Shown: one piece after another, positions 26,362-36,777 of the stretch
Numbering within the stretch: the first letter of the stretch is position 1
Layout of the letters: each line of letters begins with the position of its first letter
From: an uncultured Eubacteriaceae bacterium
GTDB lineage: Bacteria > Bacillota > Clostridia > Lachnospirales > CAG-274
Assembly (NCBI GenBank): GCA_946497035.1
Contig: CAMMIW010000009.1
Location: forward strand, 1-64,000
Direction: 5' to 3'
Length of the DNA stretch: 64,000 nucleotides
Program-made: the position numbers and the translations under genes
Notes under the pieces: model-generated
The model's input: the letters and a program-made list of their open reading frames with translations, nothing else
Told to the model about the DNA's origin: nothing
Databases searched by the model: none

Positions 26362-27450
26362 ATGTATGTAAGGAAAATATCTTTAAAAAACTATAGAAAT
26401 ATAGAAAGATTAGATTTAGAGCTTAAAGATGGTATAAATATTTTTTATGGCCAAAATGCACAAGGTAAAACAAACCTTTTAGAAAGTATATATATAGGTG
26501 CCACAGGTAGAAGCCATAGAACACATAAGGATAAAGAGCTTATAAATTTTGATGAAAATGAGTCACATATAAGGCTAGAGGTACAAAAAAACACTATTTT
26601 TGATAAAATAGATATACATTTAAAAAATAATAGTAAAAAAGGTATTGCTATTAATGGTATACCTATTAATAAATTAGGAGAACTTTTTGGATATCTCAAT
26701 GTAGTTATTTTCTCTCCAGAAGATTTAAGTTTAATAAAACAAGGGCCTCAAGAGAGAAGAAAATTTATAGATATGGAGTTATGTCAAATAAGCAATATAT
26801 ATTATTATAATTTATGTCAATATTATAAAATATTAAAACAACGTAATAGCTTACTTAAAAAATTAGCTAAAGATAATAGCTTAAAAGATACCCTTTTTAT
26901 ATGGGACAGTCAACTTGTAAATTTTGGTTGTAAAATAATAAAAGAAAGATGTTTATTTATAGAAAAGTTAAATAGCATATCACAAAAAATTCATAAACAA
27001 ATTACTAACAATAAAGAGCATTTAGAGCTTAAATATAAACCTAGTGTTTTAGCTAACGAATTTAAAGAAAAACTAGAAAAAAATATAGAAAAAGATATAT
27101 TTTATACATCTACATCTTACGGTCCTCATAAAGATGATATGCTATTTTTTATAAATAATATAAATGCTAGAGATTTTGGCTCACAAGGTCAACAGAGAAC
27201 AGCATCTTTAAGTACAAAACTAGCCGAAATACAACTAATAAAAGAAGAAAAAGGTATATTGCCAGTTTTGTTATTAGATGATGTATTATCTGAGCTAGAT
27301 AAAGATAGACAAAAATTTTTAATAAAAAATATTAAAAATTTACAAGTAATAATAACTTGCACAGGTGTTGAAGATGTTTTGAAAAATTTAGATGAAAAAT
27401 GTAATATTTTTAACGTGTCTAATGGAAAAATAATAACAAATAGTAACTGA
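26362..27450 (+). CDS. recF: DNA repair protein RecF
   Basis: A 362-aa SMC-like ATPase that helps load RecA at gapped DNA. Walker A is FYGQNAQGKTN, the signature region is SQGQQRTASLSTKLAE, and Walker B is VLLLDDVLSELD. A GTG at 26353 opens the same frame, but GGGTG there looks like the ribosome site for the ATG at 26362, giving MYVRKISLKNYRN, the usual RecF start. Translation is probably coupled to yaaA. Confidence 0.97.
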   Translation: MYVRKISLKNYRNIERLDLELKDGINIFYGQNAQGKTNLLESIYIGATGRSHRTHKDKELINFDENESHIRLEVQKNTIFDKIDIHLKNNSKKGIAINGIPINKLGELFGYLNVVIFSPEDLSLIKQGPQERRKFIDMELCQISNIYYYNLCQYYKILKQRNSLLKKLAKDNSLKDTLFIWDSQLVNFGCKIIKERCLFIEKLNSISQKIHKQITNNKEHLELKYKPSVLANEFKEKLEKNIEKDIFYTSTSYGPHKDDMLFFINNINARDFGSQGQQRTASLSTKLAEIQLIKEEKGILPVLLLDDVLSELDKDRQKFLIKNIKNLQVIITCTGVEDVLKNLDEKCNIFNVSNGKIITNSN

Positions 27451-27531
27451 TAATTTATGGTGTAATTAAATTTTATATTTTTTATTAACATTTTCAAAAA
27501 AATTAATAAAAATAAGACAAAATATACTATT

Positions 27532-27573
27532 AAAAGCCTATAATATATGTTATAATATATATTATAGGCTTTT
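27532..27573 (+). terminator. recF terminator
   Basis: Long inverted repeat AAAAGCCTATAATATAT with ATATATTATAGGCTTTT, followed by a short T-rich run. Confidence 0.75.
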
Positions 27574-27595
27574 ATATAGTTTGGTTATTTTAATT

Positions 27596-27613
27596 AGGTT
27601 CTTTTCAATTATT
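27596..27613 (+). repeat. core motif of dispersed element before gyrB
   Basis: AGGTTCTTTTCAATTATT, one T shorter than the other copies and without the AAAAAGG block. Confidence 0.35.
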
Positions 27614-27778
27614 AAAGGTTATATATAAAATACAGTAACCTATTTTTATAACATTAATTATATAACTTTTAATATTATTATAACCTTAATACTATATAAT
27701 TATTAAAATAGTATAGCAAATAAAGGCGATAGTCTTTTAAATATAATAAGTATTTTGCTTTTTAAAAGGAGAATATAA

Positions 27779-29686
27779 ATGAAACCAGAATACAATGAAA
27801 ATCAAATACAAATTTTAGAAGGGCTAGAGGCTGTTAGAAAACGCCCAGGTATGTACATAGGTTCTACATCTAGTAGAGGATTACATCACCTTGTTTATGA
27901 AATTGTAGATAACGCTGTAGATGAAGCTTTAGCAGGCCATTGCTCAGAGATAAACGTATCTATAAATAAAGGTAATAGCATAATAGTTAAAGATAACGGT
28001 AGAGGTATCCCTATTGGTATACACCCACAAAAAGGTATACCAGCTGTTCAGGTTGTTTTTACGATACTTCACGCAGGTGGCAAATTTGGTGGAGGTGGCT
28101 ATAAAGTATCTGGTGGGCTTCATGGGGTAGGAGCATCTGTTGTAAATGCTCTTAGTGAGTGGCTTACCGTTAAAATATATAATGACGGCAAAATATATGA
28201 ACAAAAATATTCTCGTGGTGATGTTTTAACAGAGCTTACTGTTATAGGTGAATGTGATAAAAATATAACAGGAACAGAAATAGAATTTAAACCAGATTAT
28301 GAAATATTTGACGAGCTAGAATATAGCTATGATACATTAAAACAAAGGCTACAAGAAACTGCCTTTTTAACAAAAGGTATAAAAATAATATTAAAAGATT
28401 TAAGAGAAGAAAACATTAAAGAAAACACTTTCCACTATGAAGGTGGTATAAGTGAATTTGTAGAGCATATAAACAAAAATAAAATGCCTATTTATGAAAA
28501 TGTTTTTTATTGTGAAGGCTCAAAGGATAATATTTTTGTAGAAGTAGCTTTTCAACATAATGACGGATATTTAGAAAATAACTATTCTTACGTAAATAAT
28601 ATAAATACTGTAGACGGTGGAACACACGTGGCAGGTTTTAGATCTGCCATAACAAAAACTGTAAACGATTATGGCAAAAAATTTAACCTTTTAAAAGAAA
28701 ATGACAAAATAACAGGTGATGATATAAGAGAAGGCTTAACATCTGTTATAAGCATAAAAATAGAAGAGCCACAGTTTGAAGGGCAAACTAAAGGTAAACT
28801 TGGTAGCAAAGAGGCTAAAAATGCGGTAGATAACGTTTTATCTGAAAATTTAACTTACTTTTTAGAAGAAAATCCAACAATAGGTAAAATGATTATAGAA
28901 AAAGCTTTAGTTGCTTCTCGTGCTAGAGATGCGGCTAAAAAAGCTCGTGAGCTTGTAAGAAGAAAATCTGCTCTTGAGGTTGGCCGTCTTCCTGGTAAGC
29001 TTACCGACTGTAGTGAGAAAGATCCATCTAAGTGTGAGTTATATATAGTTGAGGGGAACTCGGCAGGTGGTTCTGCAGTTAATGCTAGAACACCTAAAAC
29101 TCAAGCTATATTACCTCTTAGAGGGAAAATATTAAACGTAGAAAAATCTAGACTTGATAAAATATTAGGTAATGAAGAAATACGCTCTATGATAACTGCT
29201 TTTGGAACAGGGATACACGAAGATTTTGACATACAAAAGCTCAGATACCATAAAATAGTGCTTATGACAGATGCAGACGTAGATGGTGCTCATATTACTA
29301 CTTTGCTTTTAACGTTTATATTTAGATTTATGACACCTCTTATAGAGCAAGGTTATGTATATTTAGCTAAGCCACCTCTCTATAAAATACAAAAGGGCAA
29401 AAAAGAATACTATGCTTATAGTGATGCAGAGCGTGATGAAATATTAAAAGAAATAGGCACAGATGGATTAAAGCCTATACAACGCTATAAAGGGCTTGGA
29501 GAAATGGATGCAGAACAATTATGGGAAACTACTATGGATCCTGAAAAGCGTATTTTATTAAGAGTAACATTAGAAGATGCAAGGCTTGCAAATGAAATAT
29601 TTGATCAACTTATGGGAGATAGAGTAGAGCCAAGACGTGAGTTTATACAAGAAAATGCAAAATTTGTTACAAATTTAGATGTATAA
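27779..29686 (+). CDS. gyrB: DNA gyrase subunit B
   Basis: A 635-aa ATPase subunit of gyrase, which introduces negative supercoils with GyrA. The GHKL ATPase part shows [23 protein letters not shown] and [14 protein letters not shown]. The TOPRIM part shows [10 protein letters not shown] and [10 protein letters not shown]. The C-terminus has [20 protein letters not shown]. Length is normal for the short Gram-positive form. The ribosome site AAAGGAG is clear. It is cotranscribed with gyrA, 23 bp on. Confidence 0.99.
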   Translation: MKPEYNENQIQILEGLEAVRKRPGMYIGSTSSRGLHHLVYEIVDNAVDEALAGHCSEINVSINKGNSIIVKDNGRGIPIGIHPQKGIPAVQVVFTILHAGGKFGGGGYKVSGGLHGVGASVVNALSEWLTVKIYNDGKIYEQKYSRGDVLTELTVIGECDKNITGTEIEFKPDYEIFDELEYSYDTLKQRLQETAFLTKGIKIILKDLREENIKENTFHYEGGISEFVEHINKNKMPIYENVFYCEGSKDNIFVEVAFQHNDGYLENNYSYVNNINTVDGGTHVAGFRSAITKTVNDYGKKFNLLKENDKITGDDIREGLTSVISIKIEEPQFEGQTKGKLGSKEAKNAVDNVLSENLTYFLEENPTIGKMIIEKALVASRARDAAKKARELVRRKSALEVGRLPGKLTDCSEKDPSKCELYIVEGNSAGGSAVNARTPKTQAILPLRGKILNVEKSRLDKILGNEEIRSMITAFGTGIHEDFDIQKLRYHKIVLMTDADVDGAHITTLLLTFIFRFMTPLIEQGYVYLAKPPLYKIQKGKKEYYAYSDAERDEILKEIGTDGLKPIQRYKGLGEMDAEQLWETTMDPEKRILLRVTLEDARLANEIFDQLMGDRVEPRREFIQENAKFVTNLDV

Positions 29687-29709
29687 TACACTAAAGAAAG
29701 GAAAATATT

Positions 29710-32217
29710 ATGTCTGAAAACCAATTTGAACATTATGATAAAATAATAGACACAGAGATAGCAGATAAAATGAAAAGCTCTTACATAGAGTATGCTATGA
29801 GTGTTATTGTTTCTAGAGCTTTACCAGATGTTAGAGATGGACTTAAGCCTGTTCATAGACGTATATTATATGCTATGAATAACCTTAATTTAGATCCTAG
29901 CAAAGGGCATAAAAAATGTGCAAACATAGTAGGAGAAACAATGGCAAAATATCACCCACACGGTGATGCAGCTATATATGATGCTTTAGTTAGAATGGCA
30001 CAAGATTTTTCTATGCGTTATATGCTTGTAGATGGCCACGGTAACTTTGGCTCTATAGATGGTTACCCTGCGGCGGCATATAGATATACAGAGGCTAGGC
30101 TTAGCAAAATAGCTATAGAGATGCTCTCAGATATAGAAAAAAACACAGTAGATTTTGTAAATAACTATGATAACTATGAGGTAGAGCCAACGGTTTTACC
30201 ATCTAGATTTCCTAACCTTTTGGTAAATGGCTCATCTGGTATAGCTGTTGGTATGGCAACAAATATACCGCCACATAACCTTACAGAGGTGATAGACGGC
30301 TTATTAAAAATTATAGACAATAAAATAGAAGAAGGAAGAGAAACAGATATAGAGGAGCTTTTAGATATTATAAAAGGTCCAGATTTTCCAACAGGTGCTA
30401 CAATACTTGGTAAAGCAGGTATAAGAGCTGCTTATATGACAGGTAAAGGTAAGCTTCGTCTTCGTTCTACAACAGAGATAGAAACAACTAGCACAGGTAA
30501 AGAAAAAATAATAGTTACAGAAATACCTTACCAAGTTAACAAGTCTAGAATGATAGAAAAAATAGCAGAGCTTGTTAAAGATAAAAAAATAGAAGGTATA
30601 TCAGATATAAATGACGAATCAGATAGAAATGGTATAAGAGTTGTTATAGAGTGCAAAAAAGATGCTAATGCTAGTATTATACTTAACCAGCTATACAAAT
30701 ATTCTCAATTGCAAGAAAACTATAGTATAAACTTTTTATGTATTGTAGATGGTGTGCCTAGAACATTAAATTTAAAAGAGCTTTTACAATACTATTTAAA
30801 ACATCAAGAAGATGTTGTTACAAGAAGAACACAGTTTGATTTAGAAAAAGCATCTAAAAGAGCTCATATTGTAGAGGGGCTTTTAAAAGCTCTAGATTTT
30901 ATTGATGAAATAATAAATATAATACGCTCTAATAAAGATATAAAAGACTCTAAAGCTATGCTTATAGAAAAGTTTGATTTTACTACAGAGCAAGTAGATG
31001 CTATATGTGAGATGCGTCTTAGAAGCTTATCAGGTCTTGAAAGAGACAAGCTAGATGAAGAATATGCAAAATTATCTGCTCTTATACAACAATTACAAGC
31101 TATATTAGGTAGTGAAAATAGGCTTTTACAAGTAATAAAAGAAGAGCTTTCACAAGTAAAAGAAAAATTTGGTGATGAAAGAAGAACGGCTATAGTTGAA
31201 GATGAAGGAGATTTATATATAGAAGACCTTATAGAAGACGAAATGAGCGTTATAACAATGACTCATTTAGATTATGTTAAAAGGTTGCCTTTATCTACAT
31301 ATAAAAGCCAAAATAGAGGTGGTAAAGGTATAATAGGTATGCAAACAAGAGATGAAGATTTTGTTAAAAATCTATTTTTGAGTAGCAACCATAGTTTTAT
31401 ATATTTCTTTACAAATAAAGGTAAAGTATATCGTATAAAAACATTTGAAATACCAGAGGCAGGACGTACCGCTAAAGGAACACCTATTATAAACCTTCTA
31501 CAACTAGATAATGGTGAAAAAGTAACAGCTGTTATACCTGTTAAGCAAAATAAAGATAATGAACAAATATTACAAGATGAATATCTTGCTATGATTACTA
31601 AAAAAGGTATTATTAAAAAGACTAAAATATCTATGTTTAATAATATTAGAAAAATGGGGCTTATAGCAGTAAATCTTAGAGAAGATGATGAGCTTATATC
31701 TGTTCAAAAGCTAACAGATGGTCAACATATGTTTTTAGCTACAAAGCTTGGTATGTCTATAAGATTTGATGCATCAGATATTAGAGAGCTTGGAAGAAAC
31801 GCAACAGGGGTTAAAGCTATTAGCTTAAACGAAGATGATGAGGTTGTAGCAGCTGAGGTTATAGAAGAAGATAAAAAAATTCTTATAGTATCGGAAAAAG
31901 GCTTTGGTAAATGTACATTAAGTGATGAATATAGACCACAAACAAGAGGCGGTAAAGGCCTTAAAACATATAAAATAACAGAAAGAACAGGCAACGTTAT
32001 AGATGTAAAAATGATAGACGATAAAGAAGAGCTTATTATGGTTACATCAGAAGGTATTGTTATTAGAATAAGAGCTAAAGATATATCTACAACAAGCCGT
32101 ATAACACAAGGTGTTAAACTTATAAACGTTAATGATGATGTTAAAGTTATGAGCGTTGCAAAAATATCAGAAGATTATATAGAAAATGACTATATAGAAG
32201 AACAAATACAACAATAA
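29710..32217 (+). CDS. gyrA: DNA gyrase subunit A
   Basis: An 835-aa breakage-reunion subunit. The N-terminus [20 protein letters not shown] is followed by the quinolone-resistance region [16 protein letters not shown] and the catalytic Tyr in [11 protein letters not shown]. The GyrA-box QNRGGKGI (about residue 537) marks gyrase rather than topoisomerase IV, and six beta-pinwheel repeats follow. In the usual resistance positions it has Asp (HGDAAIYD), as in wild type. It ends the dnaA-gyrA run. Confidence 0.99.
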   Translation: MSENQFEHYDKIIDTEIADKMKSSYIEYAMSVIVSRALPDVRDGLKPVHRRILYAMNNLNLDPSKGHKKCANIVGETMAKYHPHGDAAIYDALVRMAQDFSMRYMLVDGHGNFGSIDGYPAAAYRYTEARLSKIAIEMLSDIEKNTVDFVNNYDNYEVEPTVLPSRFPNLLVNGSSGIAVGMATNIPPHNLTEVIDGLLKIIDNKIEEGRETDIEELLDIIKGPDFPTGATILGKAGIRAAYMTGKGKLRLRSTTEIETTSTGKEKIIVTEIPYQVNKSRMIEKIAELVKDKKIEGISDINDESDRNGIRVVIECKKDANASIILNQLYKYSQLQENYSINFLCIVDGVPRTLNLKELLQYYLKHQEDVVTRRTQFDLEKASKRAHIVEGLLKALDFIDEIINIIRSNKDIKDSKAMLIEKFDFTTEQVDAICEMRLRSLSGLERDKLDEEYAKLSALIQQLQAILGSENRLLQVIKEELSQVKEKFGDERRTAIVEDEGDLYIEDLIEDEMSVITMTHLDYVKRLPLSTYKSQNRGGKGIIGMQTRDEDFVKNLFLSSNHSFIYFFTNKGKVYRIKTFEIPEAGRTAKGTPIINLLQLDNGEKVTAVIPVKQNKDNEQILQDEYLAMITKKGIIKKTKISMFNNIRKMGLIAVNLREDDELISVQKLTDGQHMFLATKLGMSIRFDASDIRELGRNATGVKAISLNEDDEVVAAEVIEEDKKILIVSEKGFGKCTLSDEYRPQTRGGKGLKTYKITERTGNVIDVKMIDDKEELIMVTSEGIVIRIRAKDISTTSRITQGVKLINVNDDVKVMSVAKISEDYIENDYIEEQIQQ

Positions 32218-32252
32218 TAAAAATTAGTTTTTAAATTATTAGGGTATAAAAA

Positions 32253-32298
32253 GCAAAAATAAAGGGTATATATAAAATATATAAACCCTTTATTTTGC
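32253..32298. terminator. bidirectional terminator after gyrA
   Basis: GCAAAAATAAAGGGT with ACCCTTTATTTTGC around a TATATA inner stem, with T-rich sequence outward. It lies between convergent gyrA and the secreted enzyme gene. Confidence 0.75.
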
Positions 32299-32338
32299 AA
32301 TATTTTAAAATTTTATATAGGTTATAAAAGTATAAAAA

Positions 32339-33949
32339 TTAATTTAATATAGGTAAATCTTGCCCTTCTATAACTTCTTTCATATAGCCTGTAACATTAT
32401 TTCTATCCATCCATAATTTTTTAGAGGCCATTAAAAATTCTATTGTATCATTACTTTTGTTAAATAATTTTTTAAGCAAAAATTTTGTTTGGAAAAGGTC
32501 ATTATATGTTAAGTAAGGATAATCTATCATAGGATTAGTATTTTTAGTATAATATAGAGCATATTTTAAGTTGTTATCTAGTAAAACCCATTGATTTCTC
32601 GTATCTTCTATACCAAGTAACATTTTATCTGCAGTTTCTAGATATCTTTGCTCTCCTGTTATGTTATAAAGCTCGTATAAAAAGTTCATTTCTGCAAGCT
32701 GATGGTTTAGAGAAACGTGAGTTTTTTCGTGAGTTCCTTTATGGTAACCATAGTCTGCAACTAATATACCACCATTTTGAGTAACATAGCTATCAGTTTG
32801 GGTAAAATTTAAGAAAAACTCGGCATATTTAACTGCAGATATTAAAAATTCTTTGTTATTATAGTTTTGGTAAGCATATAATAGGCTTGTGGCAAAATCT
32901 GTATTAAATCTAGTGTCATAAAAACCAGTACCTATTTTAAAATCTGTATATAACCAGTCAGATTGAGGGCCTGTTTCCCAATAGCCTAGACCATTCTGAT
33001 TTTTCATACAAGTTTCAGTCATAACATAGCCAAGATTTTTAGAAAGAGGGTTCATTGCATATTTAGCAAAAGAAGCTCCTGTATAGTTAGAAGGATGGCG
33101 ATATAAAACATCTTTACCACCTGGTTTATAATTAGAAGGCGTCTGAAAATAGTAACCATCATAGCTCCAACGTCTAGTTTCTGAAAGGTCGTGAGGTAAA
33201 AGCTCATTAAAGCTTTTCATAGTAGACCAATCTACTAAACGTTTGTTAGACTCCATATACCAATATTCTCCTATTAAATTTACATCTTGAGGAAAAGACA
33301 TTTGAAGATCAAAATAGCCATCTTTTTTTTCTATTTTTACCATTTGTTCTTTATCTCTAGCGATAGTTAAAGTATTGTTAGTAAAAATATTTTTATAAAC
33401 ACCAGGAACACTAACAATATAACTATTTGTATCTGTATCTATAAATAATGTAGTATGTTTTAAATTTGCCATATTAGATGTATTAACCCATTGTTTTTTA
33501 ACAGGATCTACATATCTAACAGTAATAGTGTTACCTTTTATAGGTATAGAAATGTTATAACGTTCTTTTTTAGTTTCTTTAAATGTTAATCTATTCATAT
33601 AATAAGTGTCGTTATTTTCAAAGACAGTTTTTGTAGTTTTTGTAGTAACATTTAAAATTTGGTTAGTAGTTTCTGTTGTTATAGGTGTAAAATCTGTTGG
33701 TGTATAAACAGGAGCATTTTTTACTATATTGTATATTTTTAAATCTTCCCCTGTTAAAGGATTGCCATTTTTATCTTTAGGAACATCATTTATAATGTCG
33801 TTAGCTTTATTTATAGTATCTGTATTATTAGCCACATTAGGCGTATTATTTAAGTCGTTAGCATAAACATTTATATTAGTAAAAACAGTAGTTGTCATTA
33901 CAGATAATGCCATAGAAAGGGCTATTATCTGTTTATTATTTTTTTTCAA
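32339..33949 (-). CDS. secreted toroid-type protein, D-glucuronyl C5-epimerase-like
   Basis: A 536-aa exported protein. Its signal peptide is IIALSMALSVMTTTVFTNINVYA, then a Thr/Asn-rich linker. The C-terminal half (about 290-530) reads like an (alpha/alpha) toroid: FNTDFATSLLYAYQNYNNKEFL, then KYAEFFLNF, VSLNHQLAEMNFLYELY and YLETADKML. This pattern resembles the C-terminal domain of D-glucuronyl C5-epimerases, but the match is distant and the substrate unknown. The first in-frame GTG (33958) overlaps the ribosome site AAGGGG, so the TTG at 33949 is chosen. It is monocistronic. Confidence 0.55.
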   Translation of the reverse strand: MKKNNKQIIALSMALSVMTTTVFTNINVYANDLNNTPNVANNTDTINKANDIINDVPKDKNGNPLTGEDLKIYNIVKNAPVYTPTDFTPITTETTNQILNVTTKTTKTVFENNDTYYMNRLTFKETKKERYNISIPIKGNTITVRYVDPVKKQWVNTSNMANLKHTTLFIDTDTNSYIVSVPGVYKNIFTNNTLTIARDKEQMVKIEKKDGYFDLQMSFPQDVNLIGEYWYMESNKRLVDWSTMKSFNELLPHDLSETRRWSYDGYYFQTPSNYKPGGKDVLYRHPSNYTGASFAKYAMNPLSKNLGYVMTETCMKNQNGLGYWETGPQSDWLYTDFKIGTGFYDTRFNTDFATSLLYAYQNYNNKEFLISAVKYAEFFLNFTQTDSYVTQNGGILVADYGYHKGTHEKTHVSLNHQLAEMNFLYELYNITGEQRYLETADKMLLGIEDTRNQWVLLDNNLKYALYYTKNTNPMIDYPYLTYNDLFQTKFLLKKLFNKSNDTIEFLMASKKLWMDRNNVTGYMKEVIEGQDLPILN

Positions 33950-34216
33950 AATAAACACCCCTTAATATTTTTTGTTATTCTACAAGTTATTATACCATTA
34001 AATTTTATATTTTCAATTAATTTTTTTTATAAAATTTAACTTATATTTAAACATTTTTGTTAAAAGAATAATTATAATAATCATATATGTATAAAAACTA
34101 TTTTTATATATATAAATAATATTAATTATAACATATTAAAAATATTTTATATATAGCAATATATGCTAAATTATATTTATTTAAAAAATAAATAGTTTAT
34201 TTTTTTACTAAAGTTA

Positions 34217-34225
34217 TGGTATAAT
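34217..34225 (+). promoter_or_regulatory. extended -10 promoter of recX
   Basis: TGGTATAAT (34217-34225). Transcription should start near 34231, on the first in-frame ATG, which argues that translation starts further in. Confidence 0.5.
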
Positions 34226-34242
34226 ATTTAATGGTGATTATT

Positions 34243-34872
34243 TTGATAATAACAAAAATAGAAAAACAAAAAAATAAAGAAAAAAGATATTCTATATTTA
34301 TAGATAACCAATTTGCCTTTGGCATAGATGAAATAGATTTAATATATTATAAGCTTAAAGAAAATGAGTCCTTAGATGAAGATAAATATAATTATATATT
34401 AAATAAACTTTTATTAAAAAGAGCAAAAGATAAGGCTTTAAAATATTTATCTTATAAAATGAGATCTAAAAAACAAGTTATAGAAAAACTAGAGCAGTAT
34501 GATTTCCCACCAAATGTTATAAATAAAGTAATAAAAGTTTTAGAAAAATATAACTATATAAATGATGAAGATTTTGCTAAAGCTTTTATAAAAGATAAAT
34601 TAAATTTAAAAGGTTATGGAGTTTTTAAAATAAAATATGATTTAAAAATACTTGGGATAGATGAACAAATATTTGAAAAATATTTATATAACGATAGTTT
34701 TATAGATGAAGAAAAAAAGGCAAAAGATCTATTAATAAAAAAATTAAAAGGTAAAAATATAGAAGATTTACAATATAAAGAAAAACAAAAAATATATGCT
34801 TATTTAGCTAGAAGGGGCTTTTCTTATGATAGTATAAATAAGGCATTTAATGGTTTATTGGAGGATTTTTAA
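34243..34872 (+). CDS. recX: regulatory protein RecX
   Basis: A 209-aa modulator of RecA. The family's three-helix repeats are visible: KAKDKALKYLSYKMRSKKQV, then YINDEDFAKAFIKDKLNLKGYG, and at the end YAYLARRGFSYDSINKAF. The frame opens with an ATG at 34231, but this lies 6 nt after the -10 box. GGTG (34233-34236) suits the TTG at 34243. The downstream TPR gene follows after 2 bp, implying coupled translation. recA is not in the window. Confidence 0.87.
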   Translation: MIITKIEKQKNKEKRYSIFIDNQFAFGIDEIDLIYYKLKENESLDEDKYNYILNKLLLKRAKDKALKYLSYKMRSKKQVIEKLEQYDFPPNVINKVIKVLEKYNYINDEDFAKAFIKDKLNLKGYGVFKIKYDLKILGIDEQIFEKYLYNDSFIDEEKKAKDLLIKKLKGKNIEDLQYKEKQKIYAYLARRGFSYDSINKAFNGLLEDF

Positions 34873-34874
34873 CT

Positions 34875-36419
34875 ATGAATAATAAAAGCAAAAGAGCATC
34901 TATTAGAAAGGATTTTATAAAAGATTTTGAAGAAAAAGATTATTTTTCTTGTTATGAAAAATTAGAAAATATTATTAAATTATATAGTGAAGAAGAAAAA
35001 GAAACTATAGAATATTGCACAGATTTATATAATCTTTCATTTATACAACAAAATTTAGGTAAATATAGTATTTCTATAAAATATTATAAAAAATTATTAA
35101 AAATTTTAGATAAAAAAGAATATGACATAAATAATAAAGATGATTTAGAAAAAGTAAACTTTGTTATAGATGTAGAAAATAGCTTAGGAGTTTGTTATAC
35201 TAAAAGCTCTATAAAACAAAGTTTTTCTATAAATTGTTTTGAGAGAGCATTATCTTTAGCTAAAAAATATTTAGGTGAAAAAAACGATAAAATAGTAAAT
35301 TTATTACATAATATAGGTTGTTCATATTATGATATAGAGCAATATGAAGATGCTATATACTACTTTTTAGAAGAGCTATCTATTAGAAAAGATAAAAATT
35401 TAGATTTTGTAGATAACTTAAATTTTTTAGGCTATAGCTACGAACAAATTAAAAAATATGATGAAGCTATAGGCTATTTTAATCAAGCTTTAGATATTAT
35501 AAAAGGTTTATCAGGTATAAACTCTGAAGAATATTTAGCAAATATATATTATATATCTTCAGTTTATTCTAAAATGGAAAAATATGAAGATGCTATAAAA
35601 AGCTATCAAAAAGCTTGTTCTCTTATAGAACAAAAATTAGGTGATAAACACCCTTATTTAGCAGAAACATTATCTAAATTAGCAGAAAATTATTTAAAAA
35701 TAGATAAAACCGAAGAAGCTTTAAAAATACAGCTAAAATCTTTAAATATTATTAAAGAAACTGTTGGAGAGAAGCATATGTTTTATGCTAGTGCTTTAAA
35801 AAGAGTTGGAGATATATATTACATATTAGAAGATTTTGAAAAATGTTTATTTTATTATGAAAATGAAAATAAAATAAAAGAAGATGTTATAGGTATGTAT
35901 AATGAAGAATATGTAAATTCTTTATTAAATCTTATAAATATATTTATAAAAACTAATAATAAAGAAAAACAAGAAGAAGCCAAAAATAAGCTTATAAAAA
36001 TGGTAGATTTTGATTTATCTAAAAAATCTTATGAAAAAGCTATTTTAATTTTATGTAAAATATATATGCACAACAATTTAGTAAACGATTTATACGATAT
36101 ATACGAAAACTATAAATATGTAAATAATATAGACAGTTTTGACGATATGGTAAAAAAAGCTAAAAATATAGATGAAGATATTATAAATAAAGATAAAAAG
36201 TTAAATTCTATATTTAATAGCTATAGTGAAGAAGAAAATTTTGAAAATATTTTTGATGAAGAGCTTAAAGAAGATATTTTTGATGGTATAAAAAATTTAT
36301 TTGATGGCATAAAAAGAGAAATAGATAAAATAGAAAATAAAAATGAAAATAATAGCACAGAAAAAGATAATATAAATAAAAATGATGAGGAAGAAACAGA
36401 AGAAGATAATAACATCTAA
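34875..36419 (+). CDS. tetratricopeptide-repeat protein
   Basis: A 514-aa protein with no signal peptide or membrane segment. Tandem TPR units fill about residues 25-370, for example KYDEAIGYFNQALDII, KYEDAIKSYQKACSLI and KTEEALKIQLKSLNII. The NB-ARC-like 42-residue spacing with GDKHPYLAETLSKLAENYLK resembles kinesin-light-chain-type TPRs. The last 60 residues are very acidic and probably unstructured. It probably scaffolds protein interactions; its partner is unknown. It is coupled to recX (2-bp gap). Confidence 0.8.
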   Translation: MNNKSKRASIRKDFIKDFEEKDYFSCYEKLENIIKLYSEEEKETIEYCTDLYNLSFIQQNLGKYSISIKYYKKLLKILDKKEYDINNKDDLEKVNFVIDVENSLGVCYTKSSIKQSFSINCFERALSLAKKYLGEKNDKIVNLLHNIGCSYYDIEQYEDAIYYFLEELSIRKDKNLDFVDNLNFLGYSYEQIKKYDEAIGYFNQALDIIKGLSGINSEEYLANIYYISSVYSKMEKYEDAIKSYQKACSLIEQKLGDKHPYLAETLSKLAENYLKIDKTEEALKIQLKSLNIIKETVGEKHMFYASALKRVGDIYYILEDFEKCLFYYENENKIKEDVIGMYNEEYVNSLLNLINIFIKTNNKEKQEEAKNKLIKMVDFDLSKKSYEKAILILCKIYMHNNLVNDLYDIYENYKYVNNIDSFDDMVKKAKNIDEDIINKDKKLNSIFNSYSEEENFENIFDEELKEDIFDGIKNLFDGIKREIDKIENKNENNSTEKDNINKNDEEETEEDNNI

Positions 36420-36453
36420 AAATTGGCTTAATATTTTTTTTATTATTAACCAT

Positions 36454-36494
36454 AATAAAAGTATAGGTAAATTGCCTATACTTTTATTTTTTGT
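36454..36494 (+). terminator. terminator after the TPR gene
   Basis: 14-bp perfect stem AATAAAAGTATAGG/CCTATACTTTTATT followed by a T run. It separates the TPR gene from the small gene at 36523. Confidence 0.85.
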
Positions 36495-36522
36495 ATTATA
36501 TTTAATAAAGGAGGAATTAGCT

Positions 36523-36687
36523 ATGAGAAAAATGACAACAGCAGGTTTAATAACAACAGGTTTAGTAGGAGCAGTTGGATTAGCATACGCTATGACAGAT
36601 AAAAGAATGAGAAACAAAATGGCAAATGACGGAAAAAAAATGTTAGATAAAGCAGGAGATATGGTTTCTAAAATGGACATATTTTAA
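36523..36687 (+). CDS. small single-helix membrane protein
   Basis: 54 aa. One hydrophobic helix (TAGLITTGLVGAVGLAYAM) is followed by a Lys/Arg/Met-rich amphipathic tail. It resembles small YtxH/YrzQ-like proteins of Firmicutes; the function is unknown. The ribosome site AAAGGAGGA (36508-36516) fixes the ATG at 36523. The longer open frame upstream runs through the preceding gene's end and terminator. It is flanked by terminators on both sides, so it is a transcription unit of its own. Confidence 0.75.
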   Translation: MRKMTTAGLITTGLVGAVGLAYAMTDKRMRNKMANDGKKMLDKAGDMVSKMDIF

Positions 36688-36703
36688 AATATAAAAATAT
36701 TGA

Positions 36704-36746
36704 AAAAATACCTATAAATATAATTTTATATTTATAGGTATTTTAG
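36704..36746 (+). terminator. terminator of the small membrane-protein gene
   Basis: Long stem AAAATACCTATAAATATA/TATATTTATAGGTATTTT with T-rich flanks. It could also end the convergent lipoprotein gene. Confidence 0.75.
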
Positions 36747-36777
36747 TTTTTAAAAGTTTTACTGCCTTTTATAGTAA

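Larger units (their letters stand above)
27451..27778. other. recF-gyrB intergenic region
   Basis: 328 bp containing the recF terminator (27532-27573) and a short core copy of the dispersed element (27596-27613). The gyrB ribosome site AAAGGAG is at its end. Nothing else recognised. Confidence 0.6.

Noticed and set aside
36382..36687. 101-aa version of the small membrane protein
   Set aside because: The extension crosses the TPR gene's end and its terminator; the strong ribosome site at 36508-36516 sets the start at 36523.
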